A DNA stretch of 64,000 nucleotides from Acidobacteriaceae bacterium KBS 146 (GTDB lineage: Bacteria > Acidobacteriota > Terriglobia > Terriglobales > Acidobacteriaceae): positions 4,261,001-4,325,000 of the forward strand of contig JHVA01000001.1 of NCBI GenBank assembly GCA_000688615.1. The letters run 5' to 3'. Within the stretch, counting starts at the first letter, position 1, and each line of letters begins with the position of its first letter. The position numbers were made by a program, and so were the translations under genes. Under the pieces are notes generated by a model. It was not told the DNA's origin and did no database searches. It saw nothing but the letters and a program-made list of their open reading frames with translations. Shown one piece after another: positions 51,495 through 60,348 of this stretch.

Positions 51495-52016
51495 TTATTC
51501 GCCCAGAGAATACGGCAGCGCGAAACGCCCGATCTGAAGGAACGAGTGGTCGGACGGTGGCCAGATGCGGAAGCTCTCCACCCGAGTGCCTGTAGAAAGG
51601 CGGCGAGCTGTAACGGCACCTCGCTTTGCTCCGGTCGAGGCATCGTAGATGGTTATAGAGAGGGAATCTTCCTGACGTGTCCATCCGATGACGTAAGAGC
51701 CAGGAGCGAGCGAGACCTTATCGAACCTGACCGGAGACTGTACGAGAAGGTAGTGGGAGTATTTTCCGTCTGCAGAGTAGCCGGCGGTGATGAGAACAAC
51801 CCCTGCAATGATCTTTCCCTGAGCATTGATAATTCCAGAGGCGGTGCGCATCTCCGTCTCGATGCGCTCACGCTCAACCGGGGCTCTTGCGGGCAAGGCG
51901 GCGGCCAGTTCTGCTGGTGTAGCGGCGCGCCACGAATTGTTTGCCTGCGCCGACATGGAGCCGGGAATGGTAGCGAAGACCGCGAAGGCAAGAAGAACGA
52001 GTTTTCGAATGCTCAT
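51495..52016 (-). CDS. Unknown exported protein, last gene of the histidine-kinase block
   Basis: 173 residues, not recognised. A clear signal peptide (KLVLLAFAVFATIPGSMSAQA) precedes a beta-rich body (GIINAQGKIIAGVVLITAGYSADGKYSHYLLVQSP, PGSYVIGWTRQEDSLSITIYDASTGAKRG). No Cys or obvious catalytic motif. It lies 14 bases after the response-regulator gene on the same strand and may belong to that operon; a sensor-associated or stress-related periplasmic role is guesswork. Confidence 0.65.
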   Translation of the reverse strand: MSIRKLVLLAFAVFATIPGSMSAQANNSWRAATPAELAAALPARAPVERERIETEMRTASGIINAQGKIIAGVVLITAGYSADGKYSHYLLVQSPVRFDKVSLAPGSYVIGWTRQEDSLSITIYDASTGAKRGAVTARRLSTGTRVESFRIWPPSDHSFLQIGRFALPYSLGE

Positions 52017-52030
52017 AGGTTGAGACCGGA

Positions 52031-52657
52031 CTATTTCAGGTGAATAATGCCGCGCTGGATGGCGACGGTTGCGGCATGTGTGCGATCGCCGACCCCGAGT
52101 TTCCCCAGAAGGCTGTTGATGTGAGTCTTTACGGTTGCCTCTGATATCTGGAGATCGGAGGCGATCTCTTTATTGGATCGTCCTGCAGCGATGCGCTCGA
52201 GCACATCCTGCTCGCGCGCTGTAAGCGTCTGGCCACTCATGCGCTCGGCAAGTTTCTCGGCGATTCCGGGGGCGATGCGAGTTTTTCCCGCGTGAACCGC
52301 TTTGATTGCGGATGTGAGTTCTTCGACCGTCATGCCTTTGAGAAGATAAGCACGAGCACCTGCTTCGAGGGCGCGGAAGATATCTTCGTCGCCATCGAAG
52401 GTTGTGAGGACGATGAATCGAGCGGAGCTGTCGTCCTGGCGGATACGCTTGATGGTTTCGACGCCGGAGAGTCCGGGCAACTGCAAATCCATGAGGGTGA
52501 TGTCGGGTTGGAGATCGCGATGGAGCCGAAGAGTCTCGGTTCCGCTGGCGGCCTGGCCCACAACTTCCATCTCAGGCATGATGCTGAGCAGAGCAACCAG
52601 ACCTTGCCGAACGACGTGATGGTCATCGACGACGAGAATGCGAATCCGTTCAGGCAT
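52031..52657 (-). CDS. NarL/LuxR-family response regulator
   Basis: 208 residues. Receiver domain (RILVVDDHHVVRQGLVALL, phospho-acceptor Asp in DITLMDLQLPG, TTFDGDEDIF, AYLLKGM with the conserved Lys) and a C-terminal LuxR HTH (LTAREQDVLERIAAGRSNKEIASDLQISEATVKTHINSLLGKLG). It overlaps the kinase gene by 8 bases, so they form one signalling pair. I chose the ATG at 52657, which has AGGTGG upstream; a GTG at 52669 is possible. Confidence 0.93.
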   Translation of the reverse strand: MPERIRILVVDDHHVVRQGLVALLSIMPEMEVVGQAASGTETLRLHRDLQPDITLMDLQLPGLSGVETIKRIRQDDSSARFIVLTTFDGDEDIFRALEAGARAYLLKGMTVEELTSAIKAVHAGKTRIAPGIAEKLAERMSGQTLTAREQDVLERIAAGRSNKEIASDLQISEATVKTHINSLLGKLGVGDRTHAATVAIQRGIIHLK

Positions 52658-55586
52658 GGTGCGTTCCACCTTTCTGACTGGTTAAGGGAACTGTAAGTTT
52701 GACCTGCGTGCCCTGCTCCGGCGAACTGATGACGGAGAGATAGCCGCTGATGTTGTGGGCACGTTCGCGCATTCCCTGAAGACCGAAATGTCCGTTTCCA
52801 GAATGCGATGGTACTTCGTTGATAGAAAAGCCTCGTCCATTGTCGATGATACTGAGCACAAGTTCGCCGGGTTTGTAGGTGAGGCTCAGAGTTGCGGACG
52901 AGGCCCGGGAGTGATGCGATACATTCGCGAGAGATTCCTGGGCGATACGGAGTATCTCATTTTCGATGGCGGGATCGAGTGGACGATAGGTGCCGCTGAT
53001 ATGAACCTGGACCTGAAGCGACGGTGTTCCGGTTTGTTCTGCAGCACGGGAGATACGCGTCGGGAGCGTATTTTGCGCACTTGCTGCCCGCAGATCCCAG
53101 ATGCTGCGGCGAGCTTCGTCGATGCCCTCGCGAACATAGGCGCGTGTCTGATCGATCTGTTGACGAGCCGCGTCAACCTGCTCGTGCGCGAGTAGCTGGT
53201 TGGCGATCTCCAACTGAACCGAGACGCCAACAAAGCTTTGTGCGAGGGTGTCGTGGATCTCGCGTGCAACGCGGGTTCGTTCTGCCAACACAGCATTGAA
53301 CTGCGAACGCAGGCGGCGGAGGCGGAGGCGATACATCACGAGAACGAGAAGAAGCAACAGAGCCGTCAGGAGAGAGATAAACCATATCGTGCGGTAGAAC
53401 GGCGGATGGATGGAGAAGGAGATGGCGGCAGCGCGCTCGTTCCATAAACCGTCATTGTTCGCTGCCTGCACCACAAAGCGGTAGTGACCTGGCGGAAGGT
53501 TGGTGTAGAAGGCAGTGCGGCGTGCTCCTGCTTCAATCCACTCTTTGTCAAAGCCCTCGAGACGATAGCGATAGCGGACGCGGGCGGGGGCTACAAAGCT
53601 CAGCGCAGCATATTGGAAGGCGAGGCGATTGTGGCCAGGAGCGATCTTGACGCCGTCCTGCTGTTCGATGTCGTCTACCGTAAATCGCTCGATGGAAACG
53701 GGTGGCGGAACCCGATTGAGGAAGAGGTTAGCAGGATCGACGATGGCCACTCCCTTTCGGGTGGCGAACCAGAGTGAGCCTTCTGCGGTCTTCCAGACAG
53801 CGGGGTGCCCGATTGCGGAGACCTCTTCGGTGGGCATGCCATCGGAGGTTCCATAGCGGTTGATGTGCAGTGTGCAGGTCGAAGACGCCGCACAGGCGAT
53901 CATCTCGTAGAGTCGCACACGAAGGATGCCGTGAGCCGAGCCGAGCCAGAGTGATCCACGGTTGTCCCCGATGATGGAGTCGACGGTCTCTGGCAGATCA
54001 TCCCGATGAAAAGCGAGAAAGCGGCCAGCGGCGGTTCGAACGGAGAGTCCTTTGCCGCGTGTTCCTATCCAGAGGTTTCCCTGCGTGTCGGCGTAGAGAG
54101 CAGTGATGGTATTGCCGGAGAGCCCGTCCTTTGTGGTGTATGTCTGAACAGATCCGTTATGGAGGAGAGACAGGCCATCGAGCGTTGCGACCCAGAGATC
54201 GTCCGAACCTCCGGGACGCACGAGAGCGCCGATGAGATTGCTGCCGAGACCGTTTGCACTCGTGATGGTGGTGATTTTGCTGCCGTCGATGTGAGCGAGC
54301 CCGCGACGGGTTCCCACCCAGAGAGTACGGTCCCGATCCAAAAAAATAGAACGGATGAAATCATCTGGCAAACCATCGGCGGAGGTAGTTGAGGTGATGT
54401 GGCCGGACTGGATGTGACTGAGCCCGTCGGGGGTGCCGACCCAGAGATCTTCGACGGGGCCGGGAGCCAGCGAGAGAATGACATCGCTGGGAAGGCCGTC
54501 GCGGGTGGAGAGGGAACGCTTTGTCCCCGAGAGCCAGCGGTCGAGCCCGTCGCCGTTGGACCCCACCCATACGGCGCCGTCGGTGGTTTGGGTGATCGCG
54601 GTGTCCATCCTGTCGGCTGTGCCGGCGAGTGTGTGAAAGTTCCGATGACGAAGGACGTGGAGGCCACCTGCTTCTGTGCCGACCCAAAGATCTCCCTCCG
54701 CGTCTTCACGAAGAGAGAGGATGCTGTTGGTCTCGAGATCGGGTTGCAGATGCGGTGTCGCGAGGGGGTCATCCATGCGATACAGGCCGCGATTGGTTCC
54801 GATCCATAACCCTCCCTGGAAGCTGGGAAGGAAGAACTGGATGTGTGCGCCGTTGAGCGCAGCAGGCCCAATCGCCCGAGGACTGCCATTGGCGATGAGG
54901 GTAAGGTCCGTTGCGGTTCGCTGCCACATGGTGCGATCGGGAAGATAGCCAAAGGCACGAATCGGTTGCGTTGAGGGCAGAAGCTGCTGATAGGCTCGGC
55001 TGACGGTATTTGCGCGATATTGCAGCAGGCCGGAGGCGGTTGCGATAAGAAGGTTGTCGCCTGAGGCTGAGATCGCAGTTGGCAGAGATGGAGTGGGAAT
55101 GGGAACAAAACGCGATCCGTCGAAGCGGGCCAGTCCGGCATCGGTCAGAGTATAGATGGACCCGTTGACAGAGGCCAGGGAAAGGATGGCTGGTGAGGGA
55201 AGTCCCTGAGCTGTGCCATAGCGTTGAAACGAACCGTTGTTGTAGCGCAAGATGGCGTCCGATGTCCCTATCCAGACGGTACTGTCCCCATCGCCCTGGG
55301 CGAAACAGCAGATATCGCCGCTGGTGATGGCCGGCGTATTTTCGTGTTGGAAGGTTTTGAATTCGATGGCATCGGAACGGGCGATCCCGTTTTCCGTTGC
55401 AATCCAGAGATAGCCGTCTCTCGACTGAAAGATGGCGTGGACGCTGTTCTGGGGGAGGCCATTCTCTGTAGTCCAGGCCTGATGGCTCAGATTCGACAGG
55501 GATTGTGCCGCGACAAATGCGGAGGGACTGCCCAATAGAAACAGAAGTGGCAGGCTGCAGAGTACGCGATGAAGAGAAGACCTCAT
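52650..55586 (-). CDS. Two-component histidine kinase with Reg_prop beta-propeller sensor
   Basis: 978 residues. Signal peptide (LFLLGSPSAFVAAQS), then a periplasmic sensor of about 14 Reg_prop repeats (repeated pattern NGLPQNSVHAIFQSRDGYLWIAT, DGLPSDVILSLAPGPVEDLWVGT), a Y_Y_Y domain (RYRYRLEGFDKEWIEAGARRTA), one transmembrane helix at about 731-752, a HisKA_3 box with His778 in REIHDTLAQSF, and a HATPase (ESLANVSHHS, IIDNGRGF, HFGLQGMRERA). It is the NarX/BaeS-like orthodox relation of the hybrid Reg_prop sensors that detect oligosaccharides, here without a fused receiver. The partner regulator follows directly. Confidence 0.92.
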   Translation of the reverse strand: MRSSLHRVLCSLPLLFLLGSPSAFVAAQSLSNLSHQAWTTENGLPQNSVHAIFQSRDGYLWIATENGIARSDAIEFKTFQHENTPAITSGDICCFAQGDGDSTVWIGTSDAILRYNNGSFQRYGTAQGLPSPAILSLASVNGSIYTLTDAGLARFDGSRFVPIPTPSLPTAISASGDNLLIATASGLLQYRANTVSRAYQQLLPSTQPIRAFGYLPDRTMWQRTATDLTLIANGSPRAIGPAALNGAHIQFFLPSFQGGLWIGTNRGLYRMDDPLATPHLQPDLETNSILSLREDAEGDLWVGTEAGGLHVLRHRNFHTLAGTADRMDTAITQTTDGAVWVGSNGDGLDRWLSGTKRSLSTRDGLPSDVILSLAPGPVEDLWVGTPDGLSHIQSGHITSTTSADGLPDDFIRSIFLDRDRTLWVGTRRGLAHIDGSKITTITSANGLGSNLIGALVRPGGSDDLWVATLDGLSLLHNGSVQTYTTKDGLSGNTITALYADTQGNLWIGTRGKGLSVRTAAGRFLAFHRDDLPETVDSIIGDNRGSLWLGSAHGILRVRLYEMIACAASSTCTLHINRYGTSDGMPTEEVSAIGHPAVWKTAEGSLWFATRKGVAIVDPANLFLNRVPPPVSIERFTVDDIEQQDGVKIAPGHNRLAFQYAALSFVAPARVRYRYRLEGFDKEWIEAGARRTAFYTNLPPGHYRFVVQAANNDGLWNERAAAISFSIHPPFYRTIWFISLLTALLLLLVLVMYRLRLRRLRSQFNAVLAERTRVAREIHDTLAQSFVGVSVQLEIANQLLAHEQVDAARQQIDQTRAYVREGIDEARRSIWDLRAASAQNTLPTRISRAAEQTGTPSLQVQVHISGTYRPLDPAIENEILRIAQESLANVSHHSRASSATLSLTYKPGELVLSIIDNGRGFSINEVPSHSGNGHFGLQGMRERAHNISGYLSVISSPEQGTQVKLTVPLTSQKGGTHHA

Positions 55587-55646
55587 ATTAACTTCTGTAC
55601 GGATGGTAGTGTGTTTTTGCGCTTGCCGGTCTTCTGAAATTTGCCG

Positions 55647-56006
55647 CTACTGTTTCTTAGTTGTCTTCTCGTCTTCGCGGAGCGAATGAACATAGGCAAC
55701 CAGATCATCGGTTTCGGAGGATTTCAGGATCTGTCCGAACGCAGGCATCTGCTTTCCGCCTTTGAGGATCTGGGTTCGGATCTGGTCATCGCTGAGACGG
55801 TGACCTGCGTCGGAGAGGTCAGGTCCCTTGGTTCCTCCATGCTGATGGACGGTGTGGCATTGAGGGCATCCGTTTTCCGTAAATGCCTGCTCTCCGCGGA
55901 TGCGAGGGTCGCTGCTTCGCTGGGGGGAAGGGGCGGAGGAGTTGTCCTGGCACAAGGCTGCTGTCGTCGAAAACAACAGAAAAACTGCGCAAGTGAAAAG
56001 ATTCAT
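55647..56006 (-). CDS. Small periplasmic c-type cytochrome
   Basis: 119 residues. Signal peptide (LFTCAVFLLFSTTAALC), one haem-binding motif CPQCH in NGCPQCHTVHQHGG, and an axial Met in KQMPAFGQIL. A class I monohaem cytochrome. It overlaps the multihaem TPR cytochrome gene by four bases (ATGA), so the two are co-made and probably pass electrons to each other. Confidence 0.9.
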   Translation of the reverse strand: MNLFTCAVFLLFSTTAALCQDNSSAPSPQRSSDPRIRGEQAFTENGCPQCHTVHQHGGTKGPDLSDAGHRLSDDQIRTQILKGGKQMPAFGQILKSSETDDLVAYVHSLREDEKTTKKQ

Positions 56007-58243
56007 TGTGCTGGGGTACCGTCGGGTCTGGACTGCTGCGGTGGAACGGCAAGATCGGAGTGCGTATGCCAGGGCACGGTTTCGTTGGAGACGTCGGTGT
56101 GCTTGCGCAGAAACCCAAGGGCATAGGTGCTGGCGGTGGGATCGTCCTTCTGGTCAGAGAACATGGCAGCTTCGTGGGAGGCCTTGTCGTTCATTCCCAG
56201 GCGCCGATAGACGATGGAGAGGATGTAGTGCGCGGCGAGGTCATCGGGGTCGATTGACTGAACGTTCTCATACTCTGAGCGGGCCTCGTCGTATTTGCGT
56301 TGCTGGAAGTAAGAGAAGCCGAGCTCGCGGTGGGCATCGCGAGAGCGGGGAAATTGCTTGGCGACTTCCCGGAGATCGGAGATCGCTGCATCGAGATTGC
56401 CCTGGTTGCGTTCGACCAGAGCGAGGTAATACAGCGCTCGGGCATTGTGCGGGCTTAGCGTGAGCGCCTTGCTAAGATTTGTGCGGGAATCGTCATATCG
56501 CTGCCATTGGAAGCTGGCGATTGCGATATTAGTGTAGGCGTCAGCGTAGTCGGGCCTCAGTTTGGCGACCTGTTCGAAGGCCCGGACGCTCTCGGCGTAT
56601 TGCTGAGCATCGAGCATGGCAATACCGTAGTTGTTCCAGCGCATCCAAAGCGGATTGTCGGCAGGGTCTGGTGCTTCAGGGTTGTTCTGTCCTATCTGGA
56701 AGGTGCGAGTCCGCGTGACCATGTCCACGACCGGCTGAGGGTAGTGTTTCTTCTGCATTGCGAAGTCGATAAAGCGCTGATCGAAGCGCCGATAGTTGAC
56801 GCGGGTGGTGACGGAGATGGGATCTTTTGCATCCGCCGGAATGCGGAACTGATAACGAACGATCTGCGAGCGCCCGGATGCGATGGTGTTGTTGTAGGCC
56901 GCAACACGGGTATCCCAGACCTGATGAAGCGCGTTGAGTTCCCCGTTGACGTTTACGAGACGATTCGTGAAGCTGTGCGCGTTGGGATCGAGATCTCCAT
57001 TTGGTTGCAGGGCACCGGAGTGGGAGAGGATTCGTCCGGAGGCATCTTTGGCTTCGAACTCTACCCAGCTCTCGTAGATGTCGCGCTGTTCAGGAACGTG
57101 ACTATGAGCGATCCCCTTGTTTTGAATAACGGCGGATACGGTGACGGTATCGCCTGGAGCGAGGGTGACTGGCACGGTACCGAGGGGAGCGGCCATGCTG
57201 CCGCCATTCTTCTCCAGCCCGAAGATATCGACATTGAAGACGTTGTTTCGTAAAAAGGCGATCGTCTTCGCGAGCTGCTCGTCGTAGTTGTAAAACTTCG
57301 CCATGATGGTGTTGGCGCCAATCCAGCGATGGCTGGCGAACTTGCCATCCTTGGCTCCAGGATCAGAGAGCGTGAGCTCTTCGCGAGGCATGTGGCAGGT
57401 CTGGCAGTTCGAGACGGAATCTTTGGTGTAGAAGGGCAAGGGAGATTGTTTGGCGAAGCTGGACTGCTGCCACTCATCGTAGAGAAAGATGGCCCGTTGC
57501 CACTTGTAGTCGTTGAGCTGCTTTGGAAGCGCGGCTTTGTGGCAGGCCGAGCAATATTCGCTGGTGCGGTAAAAGTCCTTCATCACAGCCTTCGAGTGGC
57601 GGTCAAGATGCGTAAGGATCGCCTTGTCGGAGACTTCTCCATAGATGGGCGCGCCCTGTTCATCGACCAGCACCGCCGGTTGTCCGAGTATGTAACTGCC
57701 TGTGCCGCGCGTGTCGACTCGTTGGATGGAGTGACAGACAGAACAGGTGACGCCATCCTCGTCGAAGCTCCGGTTCACCGGAGAATTTTTTGTCAGCGCA
57801 CCGGACGTCAGTGATGTCGGGTTATGGCAGCCTTCGCAGTGTCGTGTGAATTCAATACCTTTTCCATCGATGAGCAGATTGACATTTCGCCTGTACCAAG
57901 GGGTGCGGAAGGAGTTGGCGTGTGCTGACTGGCGCCACTCCGCGTGTGCCTGTTGATGGCAGTGGCCGCAGTATTTCGCAGTAGGAAAGGATTTCGAATT
58001 GATGAACTCCCCTGTGTCCGTTCGGGCTAACGACGGGAGAAAGGGCTGATCCGTGCCGAAGCGATAGTTGTAGTGCTCCGTCGTTGCCTGGGAGTAAGCG
58101 TGCCGCTGGGACGACGGTGCCGGATCGTTGTTGGCATACGCCGTCTTCGTATGTGTTCCGGCCACGAAGCAGGCTGCGCTTCCACCCAAAAGGGTTCCAA
58201 TCAGCAGACGGCCGATCCGGCGAGGCAAAAGACTGAGTTTCAT
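56003..58243 (-). CDS. Five-haem c-type cytochrome with C-terminal TPR domain
   Basis: 746 residues. N-terminal export segment (LLIGTLLGGSAACFVAGTHT) and five CXXCH motifs: CGHCH, CEGCH, CSVCH, CSACH and CQTCH, the first followed by the cytochrome-c554-type SAHANS. A beta-sandwich part follows (TVPVTLAPGDTVTVSAVIQNKG). From about residue 540 to the end there are TPR helices (NYGIAMLDAQQYAESVRAFEQVAKLRPDYADAYTNIAIA and repeats). It probably acts outside the cytoplasmic membrane in electron transfer, with the TPRs holding a partner. It lies 60 bases after the CRTAC1 gene. Confidence 0.9.
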   Translation of the reverse strand: MKLSLLPRRIGRLLIGTLLGGSAACFVAGTHTKTAYANNDPAPSSQRHAYSQATTEHYNYRFGTDQPFLPSLARTDTGEFINSKSFPTAKYCGHCHQQAHAEWRQSAHANSFRTPWYRRNVNLLIDGKGIEFTRHCEGCHNPTSLTSGALTKNSPVNRSFDEDGVTCSVCHSIQRVDTRGTGSYILGQPAVLVDEQGAPIYGEVSDKAILTHLDRHSKAVMKDFYRTSEYCSACHKAALPKQLNDYKWQRAIFLYDEWQQSSFAKQSPLPFYTKDSVSNCQTCHMPREELTLSDPGAKDGKFASHRWIGANTIMAKFYNYDEQLAKTIAFLRNNVFNVDIFGLEKNGGSMAAPLGTVPVTLAPGDTVTVSAVIQNKGIAHSHVPEQRDIYESWVEFEAKDASGRILSHSGALQPNGDLDPNAHSFTNRLVNVNGELNALHQVWDTRVAAYNNTIASGRSQIVRYQFRIPADAKDPISVTTRVNYRRFDQRFIDFAMQKKHYPQPVVDMVTRTRTFQIGQNNPEAPDPADNPLWMRWNNYGIAMLDAQQYAESVRAFEQVAKLRPDYADAYTNIAIASFQWQRYDDSRTNLSKALTLSPHNARALYYLALVERNQGNLDAAISDLREVAKQFPRSRDAHRELGFSYFQQRKYDEARSEYENVQSIDPDDLAAHYILSIVYRRLGMNDKASHEAAMFSDQKDDPTASTYALGFLRKHTDVSNETVPWHTHSDLAVPPQQSRPDGTPAQ

Positions 58244-58303
58244 CGCGGGCTGATTTTATGGAACTGGAGGCGGAGTTGGCTATCCATCAAAAGGTTGAGA
58301 TGC

Positions 58304-60142
58304 TTAGGGGCGTGTGCCCTTTCCTTCAGTCAGGGTGAGAATCTGATCCGGTTTGGAAGCGGTAAATTTCTCAACGGTGCCGCTGGGCCAGTGGACCTCA
58401 ATTGATTCAATGGCGGTAGCTTCACCCAGTCCGAAGTGAATGCGGGGATCGAGGGTAGAAGCGTAGCTTCCGCCCGAGACGACATCGCCCCGCAACTTTT
58501 TGCCACCAGAGACGAGGTACACGGTGGCACCGACGGCATCCCGGGGACTCTTTGGGCCTCCAACGAGCTTCAATTCAATCCAGTGGTGCTTGTCGGGCGA
58601 GACGTTCCGGAGCAGCAGGGGATGGGAGTCGATGACGTTGATGACGGCATCGACTTTTCCATCGTTGAAGAGATCTCCGGCTGCGAGACCATGTCCTGCG
58701 ACTACGCGGGCCAGGCCTGAATCTTCGACAGCGGGAACGATCTCGAATTTCTTCCCTTCGAGGTTATGGAAGAGGAGGGGACGCTGCGCGTACGTGGTTC
58801 CCCAGGGCATGCGATCAACGATGGGATAGACGTGACCGTTGGCGGTCAAGAGATCTTTCCAGCCGTCGTTATCGTAATCGATGGCGGCGTTACCCCATCC
58901 GAGGAAGGGAATGGTCGGCTCGGCCAGACCGAGTTGATAGCTGATGTCGGTGAAGTTTGCGTTTCCGTCGTTGCGATAGAAGGGGTTGTAGTCGTCGGAG
59001 AAGGTTGTGTTGTAGAGATCGACAAGGCCGGTGTTGCGGAAGTCACCGATTGCGATTCCCATCGAGGCAGTCTCCCGACCGCTTTCGTTGAGGGCGTAAC
59101 CGGATGCATAGCTGATGTCCTCAAAGGTCCCGTCCCCTTTGTTGAGGTAGAGGTAGTTTGGGGTGGAGTCATCCGCGACCAAGAGATCGACCTTGCCGTC
59201 GTTGTTGACATCGATGAAGGCAGAGGCAAGTCCGTAGTAGCCGCCTTTATCGGCCACTCCGGCTTTCTCACTTACGTCGGTGAAGGTTCCGTCACCGTTG
59301 TTATGAAAGAGATGGTCGGGCTCCCCTTTCAGGCCGCGTGGGCCACACATGACGTCTTCGCCGCGAAACTGACAGAATGCGTTGGAGGTATCTTTTTTGT
59401 CGGGAGCCGGTGTTGTTGCGACATCGTAGTGAACGTAGCCGGGAACGAAGAGATCGAGTTTTCCGTCGCCATCGTAGTCACCCCAGGTGGCGCCTGACGA
59501 CCAGTTGCCAAGAGTGACGCCCGCTTTTTCTGCCACATCGATAAAGGTACCGTCGTGGTTGTTGTGATAGAGCCGGTTCTTGCCGAAGTTCGAGACGTAG
59601 ATGTCGGGCCAGCCATCGTTATCGTAGTCAGCTACCGCTGCGCCAAAGCCCCAGCGTTCATTGGTGACGCCCGCCTTATCCGCAACGTTGGTAAAGGTAC
59701 CGTCGTGGTTGTTGTGAAACAGGGCCGCTTTGGGTGCGGGGGCCTTCCCAGAGAGAGCATCGTAGGTAGAGCCATTGACGAGATAAATATCGAGCCATCC
59801 GTCGTTGTCGTAGTCGATCAGAGCGACACCGGAGCCGTTGGCCTCGACGATGAAGCTCTTCTGCGGTGTTCCCATGGTGTGGGTCCAGGTCGAGAGCCCG
59901 GCCTTCTGCGTGACATCGCTAAAGATGACGGGTCCGCTTTTGACAAAGCCGCCGGCAGTGATGGGGCGATGTTCCTGATCGTAGACGGCTGCATGGGTTC
60001 CCCCGGTGTTAACTCCCCCGGATGCCGGCGCCTGGCCACCTTCTTGTGGCCGATCATGTTGGGGACCGGATTGAACCAGGCCGAGAACAGGAGCCGTAGC
60101 GAGAACGTTGCAAAGAGCAGCGATGAGCAAAAACCGTTTCAT
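58304..60142 (-). CDS. CRTAC1-family protein (FG-GAP/VCBS repeats plus ASPIC/UnbV domain)
   Basis: 612 residues. Signal peptide (LLIAALCNVLATAPVLG), seven or so FG-GAP calcium-binding propeller repeats (ALIDYDNDGWLDIYLVNGS, AAVADYDNDGWPDIYVSNFG, TWGDYDGDGKLDLFVPGY) and a C-terminal ASPIC/UnbV domain (RDAVGATVYLVSGGKKLRGDVVSGGSYASTLDPRIHFGLG). I placed the start at the ATG at 60142 with AAGGA upstream; the frame is open to 60202. It is first in the minus-strand block with the multihaem cytochrome, a pairing common in Acidobacteriota. The function is unknown. Confidence 0.88.
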   Translation of the reverse strand: MKRFLLIAALCNVLATAPVLGLVQSGPQHDRPQEGGQAPASGGVNTGGTHAAVYDQEHRPITAGGFVKSGPVIFSDVTQKAGLSTWTHTMGTPQKSFIVEANGSGVALIDYDNDGWLDIYLVNGSTYDALSGKAPAPKAALFHNNHDGTFTNVADKAGVTNERWGFGAAVADYDNDGWPDIYVSNFGKNRLYHNNHDGTFIDVAEKAGVTLGNWSSGATWGDYDGDGKLDLFVPGYVHYDVATTPAPDKKDTSNAFCQFRGEDVMCGPRGLKGEPDHLFHNNGDGTFTDVSEKAGVADKGGYYGLASAFIDVNNDGKVDLLVADDSTPNYLYLNKGDGTFEDISYASGYALNESGRETASMGIAIGDFRNTGLVDLYNTTFSDDYNPFYRNDGNANFTDISYQLGLAEPTIPFLGWGNAAIDYDNDGWKDLLTANGHVYPIVDRMPWGTTYAQRPLLFHNLEGKKFEIVPAVEDSGLARVVAGHGLAAGDLFNDGKVDAVINVIDSHPLLLRNVSPDKHHWIELKLVGGPKSPRDAVGATVYLVSGGKKLRGDVVSGGSYASTLDPRIHFGLGEATAIESIEVHWPSGTVEKFTASKPDQILTLTEGKGTRP

Positions 60143-60249
60143 GCAGAGTCCTTGTCGAGGACGGGAGCTTGATGCACTCCGGGCCGTCAACATATTTATC
60201 ACGCAACCCGTTCGAGGTGTAAACGTGGAGAGGTTGGCGGCAAATTCGA

Positions 60250-60278
60250 TTGACTTGCGGGAAGCGCAGGAGTGATAG
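60250..60278 (+). promoter_or_regulatory. Candidate promoter of the CehA/McbA-like gene
   Basis: TTGACT at 60250-60255 and TGATAG at 60273-60278 with 17-base spacing, 71 bases before the GTG start. It lies in the divergent spacer shared with the CRTAC1 block. Confidence 0.4.
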
Positions 60279-60348
60279 GTTGGTTGTGCTTATTTAATTG
60301 CGGATTTTCTGTTGGTGGTGGGCTGCCGGAAGATTCTGGAGGAATGAA

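Noticed and set aside
54065..55141. Second minus-strand frame of 358 codons inside the kinase gene
   Set aside because: Out-of-frame Pro/Ser/Arg-rich shadow of the Reg_prop repeats; the kinase frame holds all domains.
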